The notes under the pieces: model-generated
What the model saw: the letters and a program-made list of their open reading frames with translations, nothing else
The model's database searches: none
What the model was told of the DNA's origin: nothing
NCBI RefSeq assembly: GCF_001426585.1
Contig: NZ_LMEI01000008.1
Coordinates: forward strand, 56,708 to 120,707
From: Streptomyces sp. Root431
GTDB lineage: Bacteria; Actinomycetota; Actinomycetes; Streptomycetales; Streptomycetaceae
DNA: 64,000 nucleotides
Reading direction: 5' to 3'
Shown: positions 34,780 to 43,184 of the stretch, in pieces
Layout: each line of letters opens with the position of its first letter
Numbering within the stretch: position 1 is the stretch's first letter
Program-made: the position numbers and the translations under genes

Positions 34780-36288
34780 TCAGAGCTCGCCGTCGGCGGT
34801 GAGCTCGGCCAGCCTCACCAGGGTGCGCACCGAGGAGCCGGTGCCGCCCTTCGGGGTGTACCCGTACGGGGCGCCCTCGTGGAAGGCCGGGCCCGCGATG
34901 TCGAGGTGGGCCCAGGTGATGCCCTCGCCCACGAACTCCTGGAGGAAGAGACCGGCGACCAGGCCGCCGCCCATCCGGACGCCCATGTTGGCCATGTCGG
35001 CGGTGGGGGAGTCCATGGACTTGCGCAGGTCCGCCGGGAGCGGCATCGGCCAGGACTGCTCGCCGACCTCCTCCGCGGCCTCGTGGATCGCGGTGCGGTA
35101 GTCGTCGTCGTTGGCCATGATGCCGAAGGTGCGGTCGCCCAGGGCCAGGACCATGGCGCCGGTCAGCGTCGCCACGTCGATGATCGCGTCCGGGTGCTCC
35201 TCCGAGGCCTTGGTGAGCGCGTCGGCGAGGACGAGCCGGCCCTCGGCGTCGGTGTTGAGGACCTCGACGGTCTTGCCGCTGTACATGCGGAGCACGTCAC
35301 CCGGGCGGGTGGCGCTGCCGGACGGCATGTTCTCGGCGAGGGCGAGCCAGCCGGTGACGTTGACGGCGAGACCGATGCGGGACGCCGCGACGACGGCGGC
35401 GAACACGGCGGCGGCGCCGCTCATGTCGCACTTCATCGTCTCGTTGTGGCCGGCCGGCTTCAGGGAGATGCCGCCGGAGTCGTAGGTGATGCCCTTGCCG
35501 ACCAGGGCGAGGGTCTTCTCCGCCTTCGGGTGGGTGTAGGCGACGCGGACCAGGCGCGGGCCGCGGACGGCGCCCTTGCCGACGCCGAGGATGCCGCCGT
35601 AGCCGCCCTTGTCGAGCGCCTTCTCGTCGAGCACCTGCACCTTGAGGCCGTGCTCCTTGCCGGCGGCCGCGACGATGGCGGCGAACGACTCGGGGTAGAG
35701 GTCGTTCGGCGGCATGTTGATGAGGTCGCGGGCGCGGTTCATCTCCTCGGCCACGGCCTGGGCGCGCTCGGCGGCGGCCTTGTACGCCTTGTCGCGCGGC
35801 TTGGCGCCGAGCAGGGCGACCTCGGCCAGCGGCTTCTTCGCGTCCTTGGCGATCTCCTGGTACGCCGTGTAGGCGTACGCGCCGAGCAGGGCGCCTTCCG
35901 CGACGGCGGCGGCGTCATCGGCGGAGGAGATCGGCAGCGCGAAGGCGGCCTTCTTCGAGCCGGTCAGGGTGCGGGCCGCGGTGCCGGCGGCACGGCGCAG
36001 GACCTCCGCGCCGAAGGACTCGCCGTCCTCAGGGGCGGTGCCCAGGCCGACGGCCAGGACGACGGGGGCCTTGAGGCCGGCGGGCGCGGGCAGCTTCGTC
36101 GCCTCACCCTCGGAACCCGAGGCGCCCAGGGTCTCCAGGACGGCGGCGAGCCGCCCGTCGAAGGCCTTGTCGACGGCCTCGGCGCCCGGGGCGACGACGA
36201 GCGTCTTCCCGGACTTCGCGACGCCGACCACGAGGGCGTCGGCGCGCAGCGTCGCCGCACCGGCAGTGCTGAGAGTGAGAGCAGTCAC
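34780..36288 (-). CDS. pepA: Leucyl aminopeptidase (M17)
   Basis: A 502-residue cytosolic metallopeptidase with the M17 signature NTDAEGRLVLADAL, plus VGKGITYDSGGISLKPAGHN and MKCDMSGAAAVFA that carry metal ligands Lys and Asp. The N-terminal domain is Ala/Gly-rich and variable. It removes N-terminal residues from peptides; some orthologues also bind DNA. It is often next to lpd in Streptomyces. Divergent from the deacetylase gene at 36603. Confidence 0.96.
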   Translation of the reverse strand: MTALTLSTAGAATLRADALVVGVAKSGKTLVVAPGAEAVDKAFDGRLAAVLETLGASGSEGEATKLPAPAGLKAPVVLAVGLGTAPEDGESFGAEVLRRAAGTAARTLTGSKKAAFALPISSADDAAAVAEGALLGAYAYTAYQEIAKDAKKPLAEVALLGAKPRDKAYKAAAERAQAVAEEMNRARDLINMPPNDLYPESFAAIVAAAGKEHGLKVQVLDEKALDKGGYGGILGVGKGAVRGPRLVRVAYTHPKAEKTLALVGKGITYDSGGISLKPAGHNETMKCDMSGAAAVFAAVVAASRIGLAVNVTGWLALAENMPSGSATRPGDVLRMYSGKTVEVLNTDAEGRLVLADALTKASEEHPDAIIDVATLTGAMVLALGDRTFGIMANDDDYRTAIHEAAEEVGEQSWPMPLPADLRKSMDSPTADMANMGVRMGGGLVAGLFLQEFVGEGITWAHLDIAGPAFHEGAPYGYTPKGGTGSSVRTLVRLAELTADGEL

Positions 36289-36602
36289 GGTGGTGAATTC
36301 TCGCTTCCATTGAGTTCTGTGGCGGTCGAGGGATGGGCCGACCGTGCCCGCCGCATCGTATTTCGGCCCGGAGAGCGCCGAGAACGAGCCTACGCTCGCT
36401 CACCGCGTTCGCTCACGGCGGCAGTGATTCACTCATCCGTGGTGTCTCTTTCATGTTTACCGTTCAGGCTCGGGGAGCTCGTCCACACTCGCCTCAATCC
36501 CGCAAGGGCGACGTACATGCCTTTGCCTCATCTGCATCATCTCCACAGGTCCCGCCGGTCCGGCCCCGGCCCGGACGGGCCTGCCGAGGGGGGACACCAC
36601 CG
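36289..36602. other. 314-bp divergent region between pepA and the polysaccharide locus
   Basis: It must hold both promoters. A direct repeat (TCGCTCACCG/TCGCTCACGG) lies at about 36397-36420, followed by an AT-richer patch (GTGATTCACTCATCC and TTTCATGTTTACCGTTCAGG) where the locus promoter probably sits. No sigma hexamers can be named with confidence. Confidence 0.4.
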
Positions 36603-38669
36603 ATGGACTCCGGCCGAATCCGCACGCCCAGAAACACTCCCCGCACCGCCAGGACCGCGGCCCTCGCCGCCGCCGCGCTGCTCGCCACCGTCCTGCCGTC
36701 CGCGCAGGCCGTCGCCGCCCCGACGCCCCGCGTCGACCTGACGGTCCTCGTCGTCGACGACGGCGGCAGCGCCGTCGAGGCCATCACCGCCGAGCTGAAG
36801 GGCACCGGCGTCCCGTACCGCAGGATCGACCTCAACGACCCGAACCGGCCGGTCCTCGACACGGCCTTCCTCAGCGACACGCTCGACGGGCGCCCCCGCG
36901 CCAAGTACCAGGGCGTCGTCCTGCCCCACGAGAGCGCCTTCGGCCCCGACTCCGCCGAGCACACCGCGCTCCAGGCGTACGAGCGGACCTTCGGGATCCC
37001 GCAGGTCGACGCCTACACCTGGTCGCACCCCGGCGTCGGCCTCGACTACACCAACGAGGGCGGCTGGTCCGGCGTCCTCGACGGGACCACGGCCGGCGTC
37101 ACCGCAGCGGGGAAGACCGGCCCCTTCCGGTACCTCGCGGGGGCGCTCACCTTCGAGGACAACGACCCGTCCATCGCCGAGAGTTACGGCTACGCGGGCC
37201 GCCCCCGCGCCGGCTTCACCAGCTACGTCGACATCCCCGTCGAGGGCGGCGGCCGGGCCAGCCTCATCGGCGAGTACACCGCCGACGGGCGCCGCGAGCT
37301 CGTCGTGACCTTCGCCTACAACCAGTACCAGCGGCAGTTCCGGGCCCTCGCGCGCGGCATCGTCGAATGGCTCACCCAGGGCGTCCACCTCGGCCAGAGC
37401 CGCAACTACCTCTCCGTCCACGTCGACGACGTCTTCGCCCCCGACGCCCGCTGGGACTCCGCGCTCAACTGCACCCCCGGCGACTTCGACTGCGTCGAGG
37501 ACGACGGCGAGGGCGTCAACCCCATCCGGATGACCGCCGCCGACGCCCAGTACGCCGCCGCCTGGCAGAAGGCCTCCGGCTTCACCCTCGACATGGTCTA
37601 CAACGGCGGCCAGGGCGAGCAGTGGAAGACCGAGCACGGCGGCGCCGACCCGCTCACCGCGCAGCTCGTCGCGGACCGCGCCCAGTACCGGTGGATCAAC
37701 CACACCTACACCCACCCCTTCCTCGGCTGCGTCCAGGACAACACCACCGTCCCCTGGCAGTGCGCCAAGGACACCTCCGGCAACACCCTCTGGGTCAGCC
37801 GCTCCGAGCTCTCCGGCCAGATCCGCAACAACCACAACTGGGCCGTCGGCAAGGGCATCTCCGTCGACCGCTCCGAACTCGTCACCGGCGAGCACTCCGG
37901 TCTGAAGACCCTGCCCCAGCAGCCCGTCGACAACCCGAACCTCGCCGGCGCCCTCGCCGACAACGGCGTGAAATGGACGGCGAGCGACAACTCCCGCGAG
38001 CCGCAGCAGCGTTCCGTCGGTACGGGCTCCGCCGCCGCGAAGACCGTGCCCCGCCACCCCATGAACGTGTACTACAACGTCGGCACCGCCGCCGAGATGA
38101 CCGACGAGTACAACTGGATCTACACCTCCCGCGCCGACGGCGGCAGCGGCATCTGCGAGGACAACCCCCTCTCCACCTGCCTGCCCGCCCCGCTCCCCAC
38201 CACCACCGGATACGCCGAGCGGATCGTCCCGCAGGAGGCCCGCACGGCCCTCTCCCACGTCCTGGGCAACGACCCCCGGCCGCACTACGTCCACCAGTCC
38301 AACCTGGCCGAGGAGCGGCTCCTCTACCCCGTCCTCGACCGCGTACTGGCCGACTACCGGGCCCTGTTCGCGGCCGGCGCGCCCCTGGTGAACCCGCGTC
38401 AGAAGGACGTCGGCACCGAGCTGAACCGCCGCGCCGCCTGGGACCAGGCCATCGCCGCCGGAAAGGTCACCGCCTACCGCGTCGGCACCACGGTCACCGT
38501 CAAGGCCCCGGCCGGCCTCACCGTGCCCGTCACCGCACCCGAGGGCACCCGCAAGCAGGCCCTGCTCGGCTCGACCGTCTTCGGCACCGCCTACGCGGGC
38601 AGCCGCTCGGCCTGGACCACGCCCGAACTGCTCCAGACCGCCGTCACACTCACGCTCCCGACCGCCTGA
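36603..38669 (+). CDS. Secreted polysaccharide deacetylase, Agd3/CE18-like
   Basis: A 688-residue exported protein. A cleavable signal peptide (residues about 1-38, TAALAAAALLATVLPSAQA then AVAAPTP) is followed by an N-terminal domain typical of the Agd3 carbohydrate-binding region (VDLTVLVVDDGGSAVEAITA). The catalytic part has a NodB-like metal motif: HVDDVFAPDARWD carries the paired Asp, and INHTYTHPFLG the two His. The fungal Agd3 enzyme removes acetyl groups from galactosaminogalactan; this assignment rests on motif pattern and on the GH114, GH135 and GT4 neighbours. It is the first gene of a five-gene run, 41 bp before the next. NodB deacetylase of other specificity is the alternative. 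Confidence 0.75.
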   Translation: MDSGRIRTPRNTPRTARTAALAAAALLATVLPSAQAVAAPTPRVDLTVLVVDDGGSAVEAITAELKGTGVPYRRIDLNDPNRPVLDTAFLSDTLDGRPRAKYQGVVLPHESAFGPDSAEHTALQAYERTFGIPQVDAYTWSHPGVGLDYTNEGGWSGVLDGTTAGVTAAGKTGPFRYLAGALTFEDNDPSIAESYGYAGRPRAGFTSYVDIPVEGGGRASLIGEYTADGRRELVVTFAYNQYQRQFRALARGIVEWLTQGVHLGQSRNYLSVHVDDVFAPDARWDSALNCTPGDFDCVEDDGEGVNPIRMTAADAQYAAAWQKASGFTLDMVYNGGQGEQWKTEHGGADPLTAQLVADRAQYRWINHTYTHPFLGCVQDNTTVPWQCAKDTSGNTLWVSRSELSGQIRNNHNWAVGKGISVDRSELVTGEHSGLKTLPQQPVDNPNLAGALADNGVKWTASDNSREPQQRSVGTGSAAAKTVPRHPMNVYYNVGTAAEMTDEYNWIYTSRADGGSGICEDNPLSTCLPAPLPTTTGYAERIVPQEARTALSHVLGNDPRPHYVHQSNLAEERLLYPVLDRVLADYRALFAAGAPLVNPRQKDVGTELNRRAAWDQAIAAGKVTAYRVGTTVTVKAPAGLTVPVTAPEGTRKQALLGSTVFGTAYAGSRSAWTTPELLQTAVTLTLPTA

Positions 38670-38710
38670 CCAGCACCGTCTGACCAAGCACGTCCTGGGG
38701 GGAAACGCAC

Positions 38711-40243
38711 ATGCCGAGCAGTGGCCGTCACGTCACCATGCTCACCGAAGGCACCTATCCGCACGTCCACGGCGGCGTCAGCACCTGGTGCGACCAGCTC
38801 GTCCGCGGCATGCCGGAGGTGGACTTCGAGATCCTCGCCCTCACCGGCAGCGGCCGCGAGCCCGTCACCTGGGAGCTGCCGCCCAACATCACCCGGCACA
38901 CCGCGTTCCCCCTCTGGGGACCCCAGCAGGGTCCGGCAGTGCGCCGGGCCCTGCGGGGGCGCGAACGCCGCCGCTTCCTCGACACGTACGAACGCCTGCT
39001 CCTCGCCCTCCTCGACCCGGGCGCGGGCTGCGACTTCGGCACGAGCCTGTACGAGCTGGCCGAACTGGCCCGCCAGGGACGGCTGACCACCGCCCTGCGC
39101 TCCGAACCGGCGCTGCGCTCCCTCATGTGGATCTGGACCATGCCGCACCTGCCGACGCTTGCGGCCCGGCCCACCGTCCACGACGCGCTCACCGCCACCG
39201 ACCTGCTGGAACACGCCCTGCGCCCGCTCGCCGCCCGGATAGCCACCGGCAGCGTGGCCCACGCCGTCTCCAGCGGCCTCGCCACGCTGCCGGCCCTCGC
39301 CGCGCAGCACTTCGAAGGGGTGCCCTTCCTGCTCACCGAACACGGCATCTACCTCCGCGAGCGCTACCTCGGCTACCGCACCGACGCCCAGCGCTGGCCC
39401 GTCAAGGCCCTCATGCTCGGCTTCTACCGCGAGCTCAACACCCTCGGCTACCGCAAGGCCGACCTCATCACCCCCTGCAACCAGTACAACCGGCGCTGGG
39501 AGGAGCGCGGCGGCGCCCCCGCCGACCGCATCCGCACCGTCTACAACGGCGTCGACCCGGCCCTCTTCCCCGAGGCCGGACCGGAACCCGAGACCCCCAC
39601 CCTCAGCTGGTGCGGGCGGGTCGACCCCATCAAGGACCTGGAGACCCTGATCCGGGCCTACGCGATCAGCCGCGCCGAACTCCCCGAGCTGCGGCTGCGG
39701 TTGTTCGGCCCCGTCCCCGCCGGCAACGAGGACTACCGCACCCGCCTGGAGAAGCTCGCCGCCGAACTGGGCGTCGCCGACGGGATCACCTTCGAGGGCC
39801 GCGTCTCCGAGGTGCCGCGCGCCTACGCGGCGGGCAGCGTCGTCATGCTCTCCTCCATCAGCGAGGGCTTCCCCTTCTCCCTCATCGAGGCCATGTCCTG
39901 CGGCCGGGCCACCGTCTCGACGGACGTCGGAGGCGTACGGGAGGCCGTCGGCGACACCGGGATCGTGGTCCCGCCCCGCGAACCGGCCGTCATGGCCGCC
40001 GCCGTCACCGAACTCCTCAGGGACGGAGCCCGGCGCGCCGAACTCGGCCGCCTGGCACGGCAGCGGGTCATCGACCGGTTCACCCTCAACCGCTCCGTGG
40101 ACGGCTTCCGCCGGATCTACCGCGAGCTGGCCGGCGAACGCCCCGCCCCGAGCCCCCGCCCCGCCCCGAAGGCGTGGACGATCCGCATCCCCGCCCCCCG
40201 CCGCACGCCCACCGCACTCGTCGCAGGAGGCACCCCGGCATGA
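38711..40243 (+). CDS. pelF: GT4 family glycosyltransferase, PelF-like
   Basis: A 510-residue cytosolic glycosyltransferase. VTMLTEGTYPHVHGGVSTWC is the PelF N-terminal signature, and FLLTEHGIYLRERYL is also PelF-like. The GT4 donor site shows VDPIKDLETLIRAYAI and the E-x7-E motif in SEGFPFSLIEAMSCGRATVS. PelF is the UDP-GalNAc/GlcNAc-using synthase of the Pel polysaccharide; the related fungal Gtb3 makes galactosaminogalactan. Coding overlaps the next gene by 4 bp (ATGA), so they are coupled. The gene symbol is by analogy with Pel loci. Confidence 0.85.
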   Translation: MPSSGRHVTMLTEGTYPHVHGGVSTWCDQLVRGMPEVDFEILALTGSGREPVTWELPPNITRHTAFPLWGPQQGPAVRRALRGRERRRFLDTYERLLLALLDPGAGCDFGTSLYELAELARQGRLTTALRSEPALRSLMWIWTMPHLPTLAARPTVHDALTATDLLEHALRPLAARIATGSVAHAVSSGLATLPALAAQHFEGVPFLLTEHGIYLRERYLGYRTDAQRWPVKALMLGFYRELNTLGYRKADLITPCNQYNRRWEERGGAPADRIRTVYNGVDPALFPEAGPEPETPTLSWCGRVDPIKDLETLIRAYAISRAELPELRLRLFGPVPAGNEDYRTRLEKLAAELGVADGITFEGRVSEVPRAYAAGSVVMLSSISEGFPFSLIEAMSCGRATVSTDVGGVREAVGDTGIVVPPREPAVMAAAVTELLRDGARRAELGRLARQRVIDRFTLNRSVDGFRRIYRELAGERPAPSPRPAPKAWTIRIPAPRRTPTALVAGGTPA

Positions 40244-41754
40244 GCGGCTCCCTCTGGCTGAAACCCCCGACCGCGCAGACCCCGCTCCCGGCGATCCCCC
40301 GCCCCCGGCGGGAGGACCCGACGCCCACGCCCCCCGGCCCCGCCGCCGACGACCTCGCCGCCCCCGGTTCCGTCACCGACGGCCTCGCCGTCCCCGTTCC
40401 CGCCGTCCCCGTTCCCGCCGCCCCCGGCCTCGCCGTCGACCCCCTCGACGTCCTCGCCGAGCGGCTCGACCCCTTCGTCGCCGTCGCCGTGCACCCGGAC
40501 GAGATCGCCGCGCTCCTCGAATCCGACGGCATGACCGACGACCACATCCGCCTCACCTACGGCCGCGCCGACTCCTTCGCCCTCGCCGAGGACCTCTACG
40601 CGCGCGGGGAGCGGCGCCACCCCGCACCGGAGGCGCCGGACACCGGACCCTGGCACGGCGAGCTCGCCGGCTGCCTCCTGCGCGGCCTCGTCTTCGCGCT
40701 GCCCGGCCTCGCCTACGTCCTCGCCGCGCCGCTCCTCGCCGGGGAGCACGGCCGGTTCGGGCTCCCCGGCGGAACGGTTCCCCTGCTCGCCGGGGCCGTC
40801 ACCGGCTGGGTGTGGAACCAGGCCCTGTCCCACCGCGCGTACACCTGGCTCGGCCTCGGCGACCGCCCCGCCGCCGCCCGGGCCCTGCTCACCGGCGCCC
40901 CGGCGGGCGCCCTCGCCGGATCGGCCGTCGCGCTCGCGGCCGCGGGACCCGGCGAGATCCCGGCGGCCCTCTTCGCCGCCGGCCAGTCGCTCTACCTCGC
41001 CGCCGCGACCGTCCTGCTGGTCCTCGGCCGCGAACGGGCCCTGCTCTGCGCCCTGCTGCCGCTCGCCGGAGCCGTCCCCGCCTTCCGCTGGGACCTGCCC
41101 GACCTCCTGCGGGCCGGGCTCCTCCTCGCCTCGCTCACCGCCGCCGTCGTCTTCGCGGCGCTCGTACTCCGGCCGGGCGTGCGGCGCGGGGCCGCCGGCC
41201 GGAACGGGCCGCCGCGTGCGGCCTCCCTCCCGTACGGACTCTTCGGCCTCGGCAGCGGACTGCTCGTCCTCCACGCGGGCATCGGCGACAGCCTCGTGAG
41301 CGGCGCCGGGGCGGTCGTCGCGCTCACGCTCTCCATGGGGCCGGCCGAGTGGCTGCTGCACCGCTTCCGGGGCGAGAGCCTGGCCCGGCTGCGGACCCTC
41401 ACCACGGCCCGCGCCTTCCGCAGGGCGGTCACCGGCACCCTCGTCCTCTGCCTGGGCGGCTACCTCACCGTCCTCGTCGGCCTCACCCTCGCCGCGACCC
41501 TGGCCTGGCCGGGCGCGCCCTGGCCGACGCTCCCGCGCCTCGTCTCGCTGCTCCTGATCGGGACCGTGCTCTGGCTGGGGCTGCTGCTCCAGGCCTTCGG
41601 TGCGGTGGGGAGCGCGGCGGCCGTGTGCCTGATCGCCGCGGCGGCGCAGACCGCGATCCCCGCGGCGGGCCCGGCGGCGACCGGGGGAGCGGCGGCGCTG
41701 CTCGCCGTCCTCACCTGTGTTCTGCTGGTACGACCGACCGCCCACCGCGCGTAA
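40240..41754 (+). CDS. Polytopic membrane protein of the polysaccharide locus (possible exporter)
   Basis: A 504-residue protein. About 150 N-terminal residues are cytoplasmic, Pro/Ala-rich then acidic (VDPLDVLAERLDPFVAVAVH, DEIAALLESDGMTDDHIRLT). Roughly twelve hydrophobic helices follow to the end. The topology is like PelG or other Wzx/MVF-type exporters, but no PelG motif is convincing, so the role is inferred from context. It starts at ATG 40240 inside the end of the GT4 gene and ends 9 bp before the next gene. Possibly it partners PelF to export the chain. Confidence 0.65.
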   Translation: MSGSLWLKPPTAQTPLPAIPRPRREDPTPTPPGPAADDLAAPGSVTDGLAVPVPAVPVPAAPGLAVDPLDVLAERLDPFVAVAVHPDEIAALLESDGMTDDHIRLTYGRADSFALAEDLYARGERRHPAPEAPDTGPWHGELAGCLLRGLVFALPGLAYVLAAPLLAGEHGRFGLPGGTVPLLAGAVTGWVWNQALSHRAYTWLGLGDRPAAARALLTGAPAGALAGSAVALAAAGPGEIPAALFAAGQSLYLAAATVLLVLGRERALLCALLPLAGAVPAFRWDLPDLLRAGLLLASLTAAVVFAALVLRPGVRRGAAGRNGPPRAASLPYGLFGLGSGLLVLHAGIGDSLVSGAGAVVALTLSMGPAEWLLHRFRGESLARLRTLTTARAFRRAVTGTLVLCLGGYLTVLVGLTLAATLAWPGAPWPTLPRLVSLLLIGTVLWLGLLLQAFGAVGSAAAVCLIAAAAQTAIPAAGPAATGGAAALLAVLTCVLLVRPTAHRA

Positions 41755-41763
41755 GGGGGGACC

Positions 41764-42381
41764 GTGACGCCTTCCCTCCTGGTGCCGTACTACGAGCACC
41801 CCGCCGACCGCCCCGAGGCCTGGTCGGCCCTCGTCGCCGCCGCGCCCTCGCTCCACGGCGTCGTCCTCAATCCGGCGAGCGGCGCGGGCGAGGCGCCCGA
41901 CCCCGCGTTCGCCGAGGCGTCCGCGCGGCTGCGGGAGGCCGGCGTCCGCGTCCTCGGGTACGTCGACACCGCCTACGGCCGCCGCCCGCACGCCGAGGTC
42001 GTCGCCGAACTGCTCCGGCACCGGGACTGGTACGGCGCCGACGGCGCCTTCCTCGACCAGGTGACGACCGCGCCCGGCGGCCTCGCCCACTACCGGCGGA
42101 TCGCGGTCGCGGCCCGGGCCGCAGGGGCCGCGACCCTCGTCCTCAACCACGGGGCCCACCCGGACCCGGGGTACGAGGAGTTCGCCGACCTCCTCGTCAC
42201 CTTCGAGGGCCCCTGGGACACGTACCGGACGCTCGACCTCCCGGTCGCCCCGCACTACTGCCACCTCGTCTACGCAGCCCCGCCCGGGGTCCGCCCGGCC
42301 ACCCCGGTGCACTGCGCGGTCCCCGGCACGGGCGCGCACCCCTGGGGCACCCTGCCGCACCTCCTGGAGCCCGCCCGATGA
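41764..42381 (+). CDS. Spherulin-4/GH135-like (Sph3-type) protein
   Basis: A 205-residue protein beginning at GTG. LLVPYYEHPADRPEAWSALV, VVLNPASGAGEAPDPAFAEA, LGYVDTAYGRRPHAEVVAEL and GADGAFLDQVTT match the spherulation-specific family 4 pattern, in which the tyrosine and acidic residues line the glycan groove. Fungal Sph3 (GH135) hydrolyses galactosaminogalactan. It has no signal peptide, so it is either cytosolic or exported by another route. It overlaps the GH114 gene by 4 bp (ATGA). The family call is by pattern. Confidence 0.75.
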   Translation: MTPSLLVPYYEHPADRPEAWSALVAAAPSLHGVVLNPASGAGEAPDPAFAEASARLREAGVRVLGYVDTAYGRRPHAEVVAELLRHRDWYGADGAFLDQVTTAPGGLAHYRRIAVAARAAGAATLVLNHGAHPDPGYEEFADLLVTFEGPWDTYRTLDLPVAPHYCHLVYAAPPGVRPATPVHCAVPGTGAHPWGTLPHLLEPAR

Positions 42382-43169
42382 GACGTCTGCTGCCCCTGCT
42401 CGCCGGCCTGTTGCTGCTGGCCACGGCCTGTACGACGGGCCCGGAGCCGGATCCGAAACCCTCACCGGAGGACCGCTGGCGACCCAAGCCCGGCCTGGCC
42501 TGGCAGTGGCAGCTCAGCGGCCGCCTCGACCCGACGGTCGACGTCCCCGTCTACGACATCGACGGCTTCGACCACCCGGCGTCCACGGTGCAGGACCTGC
42601 ACGCCCGCGGCCGCAAGGTCATCTGCTACCTCTCCACCGGCGCCTGGGAGGACTTCCGCCCGGACGCGGCCCGCTTCCCGAAGTCCGTCCTCGGCAAGGG
42701 CAACGGGTGGGAGGGCGAGCGCTGGCTCGACATCCGCCGCACCGACGTCCTCGAACCCCTCATGGCGAAGCGGCTCGACATGTGCCGGGACAAGGGCTTC
42801 GACGCCGTCGAGCCCGACAACATGGACGGCTACCGGAACCGCACCGGCTTCCCGCTCACCGCCGCCGACCAGCTCCGCTACAACCGCCTCATCGCCCGGC
42901 TCGCCCACGACCGGGGCCTCGCGGTGGGCCTCAAGAACGACCTGGACCAGATCCCGCAGCTGCTCCCGGACTTCGACTTCGCGGTCAACGAACAGTGCGC
43001 CGAGTACGACGAGTGCGGCCGTCTGGCCCCGTTCGTGGCGGCCGGCAAGGCCGTCTTCCACGTCGAGTACGAGCTGGAGGCCCGCGACTTCTGCCCCCAG
43101 GCCAGGAAGCTGGGGCTCAGCTCGATGCAGAAGCGGTACGAGCTGGGGGTGTGGCGCAAGCCCTGCTAG
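42378..43169 (+). CDS. Endo alpha-1,4 polygalactosaminidase (GH114), lipoprotein
   Basis: A 263-residue protein. The signal peptide ends in a lipobox (LLLATAC), so it is probably a lipoprotein on the outer face of the membrane. The GH114 fold has VPVYDIDGFDHPA, KVICYLSTGAWEDFRPDAAR, FDAVEPDNMDGY (catalytic acid region) and NDLDQIPQLLPDFDFAVNEQ. GH114 enzymes cut alpha-1,4-linked galactosamine chains, as in fungal Ega3. The presence here with a CE18-like deacetylase and PelF supports a galactosamine-rich polymer. It is the last gene of the run and converges with cobS, 15 bp away. Confidence 0.88.
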   Translation: MRRLLPLLAGLLLLATACTTGPEPDPKPSPEDRWRPKPGLAWQWQLSGRLDPTVDVPVYDIDGFDHPASTVQDLHARGRKVICYLSTGAWEDFRPDAARFPKSVLGKGNGWEGERWLDIRRTDVLEPLMAKRLDMCRDKGFDAVEPDNMDGYRNRTGFPLTAADQLRYNRLIARLAHDRGLAVGLKNDLDQIPQLLPDFDFAVNEQCAEYDECGRLAPFVAAGKAVFHVEYELEARDFCPQARKLGLSSMQKRYELGVWRKPC

Positions 43170-43184
43170 GCCTGCCGGGGCCCG

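Noticed and set aside
36537..38687. A 716-codon minus-strand frame opposite the deacetylase gene
   Set aside because: It lacks any motif, while the plus-strand frame has signal peptide and metal motifs.
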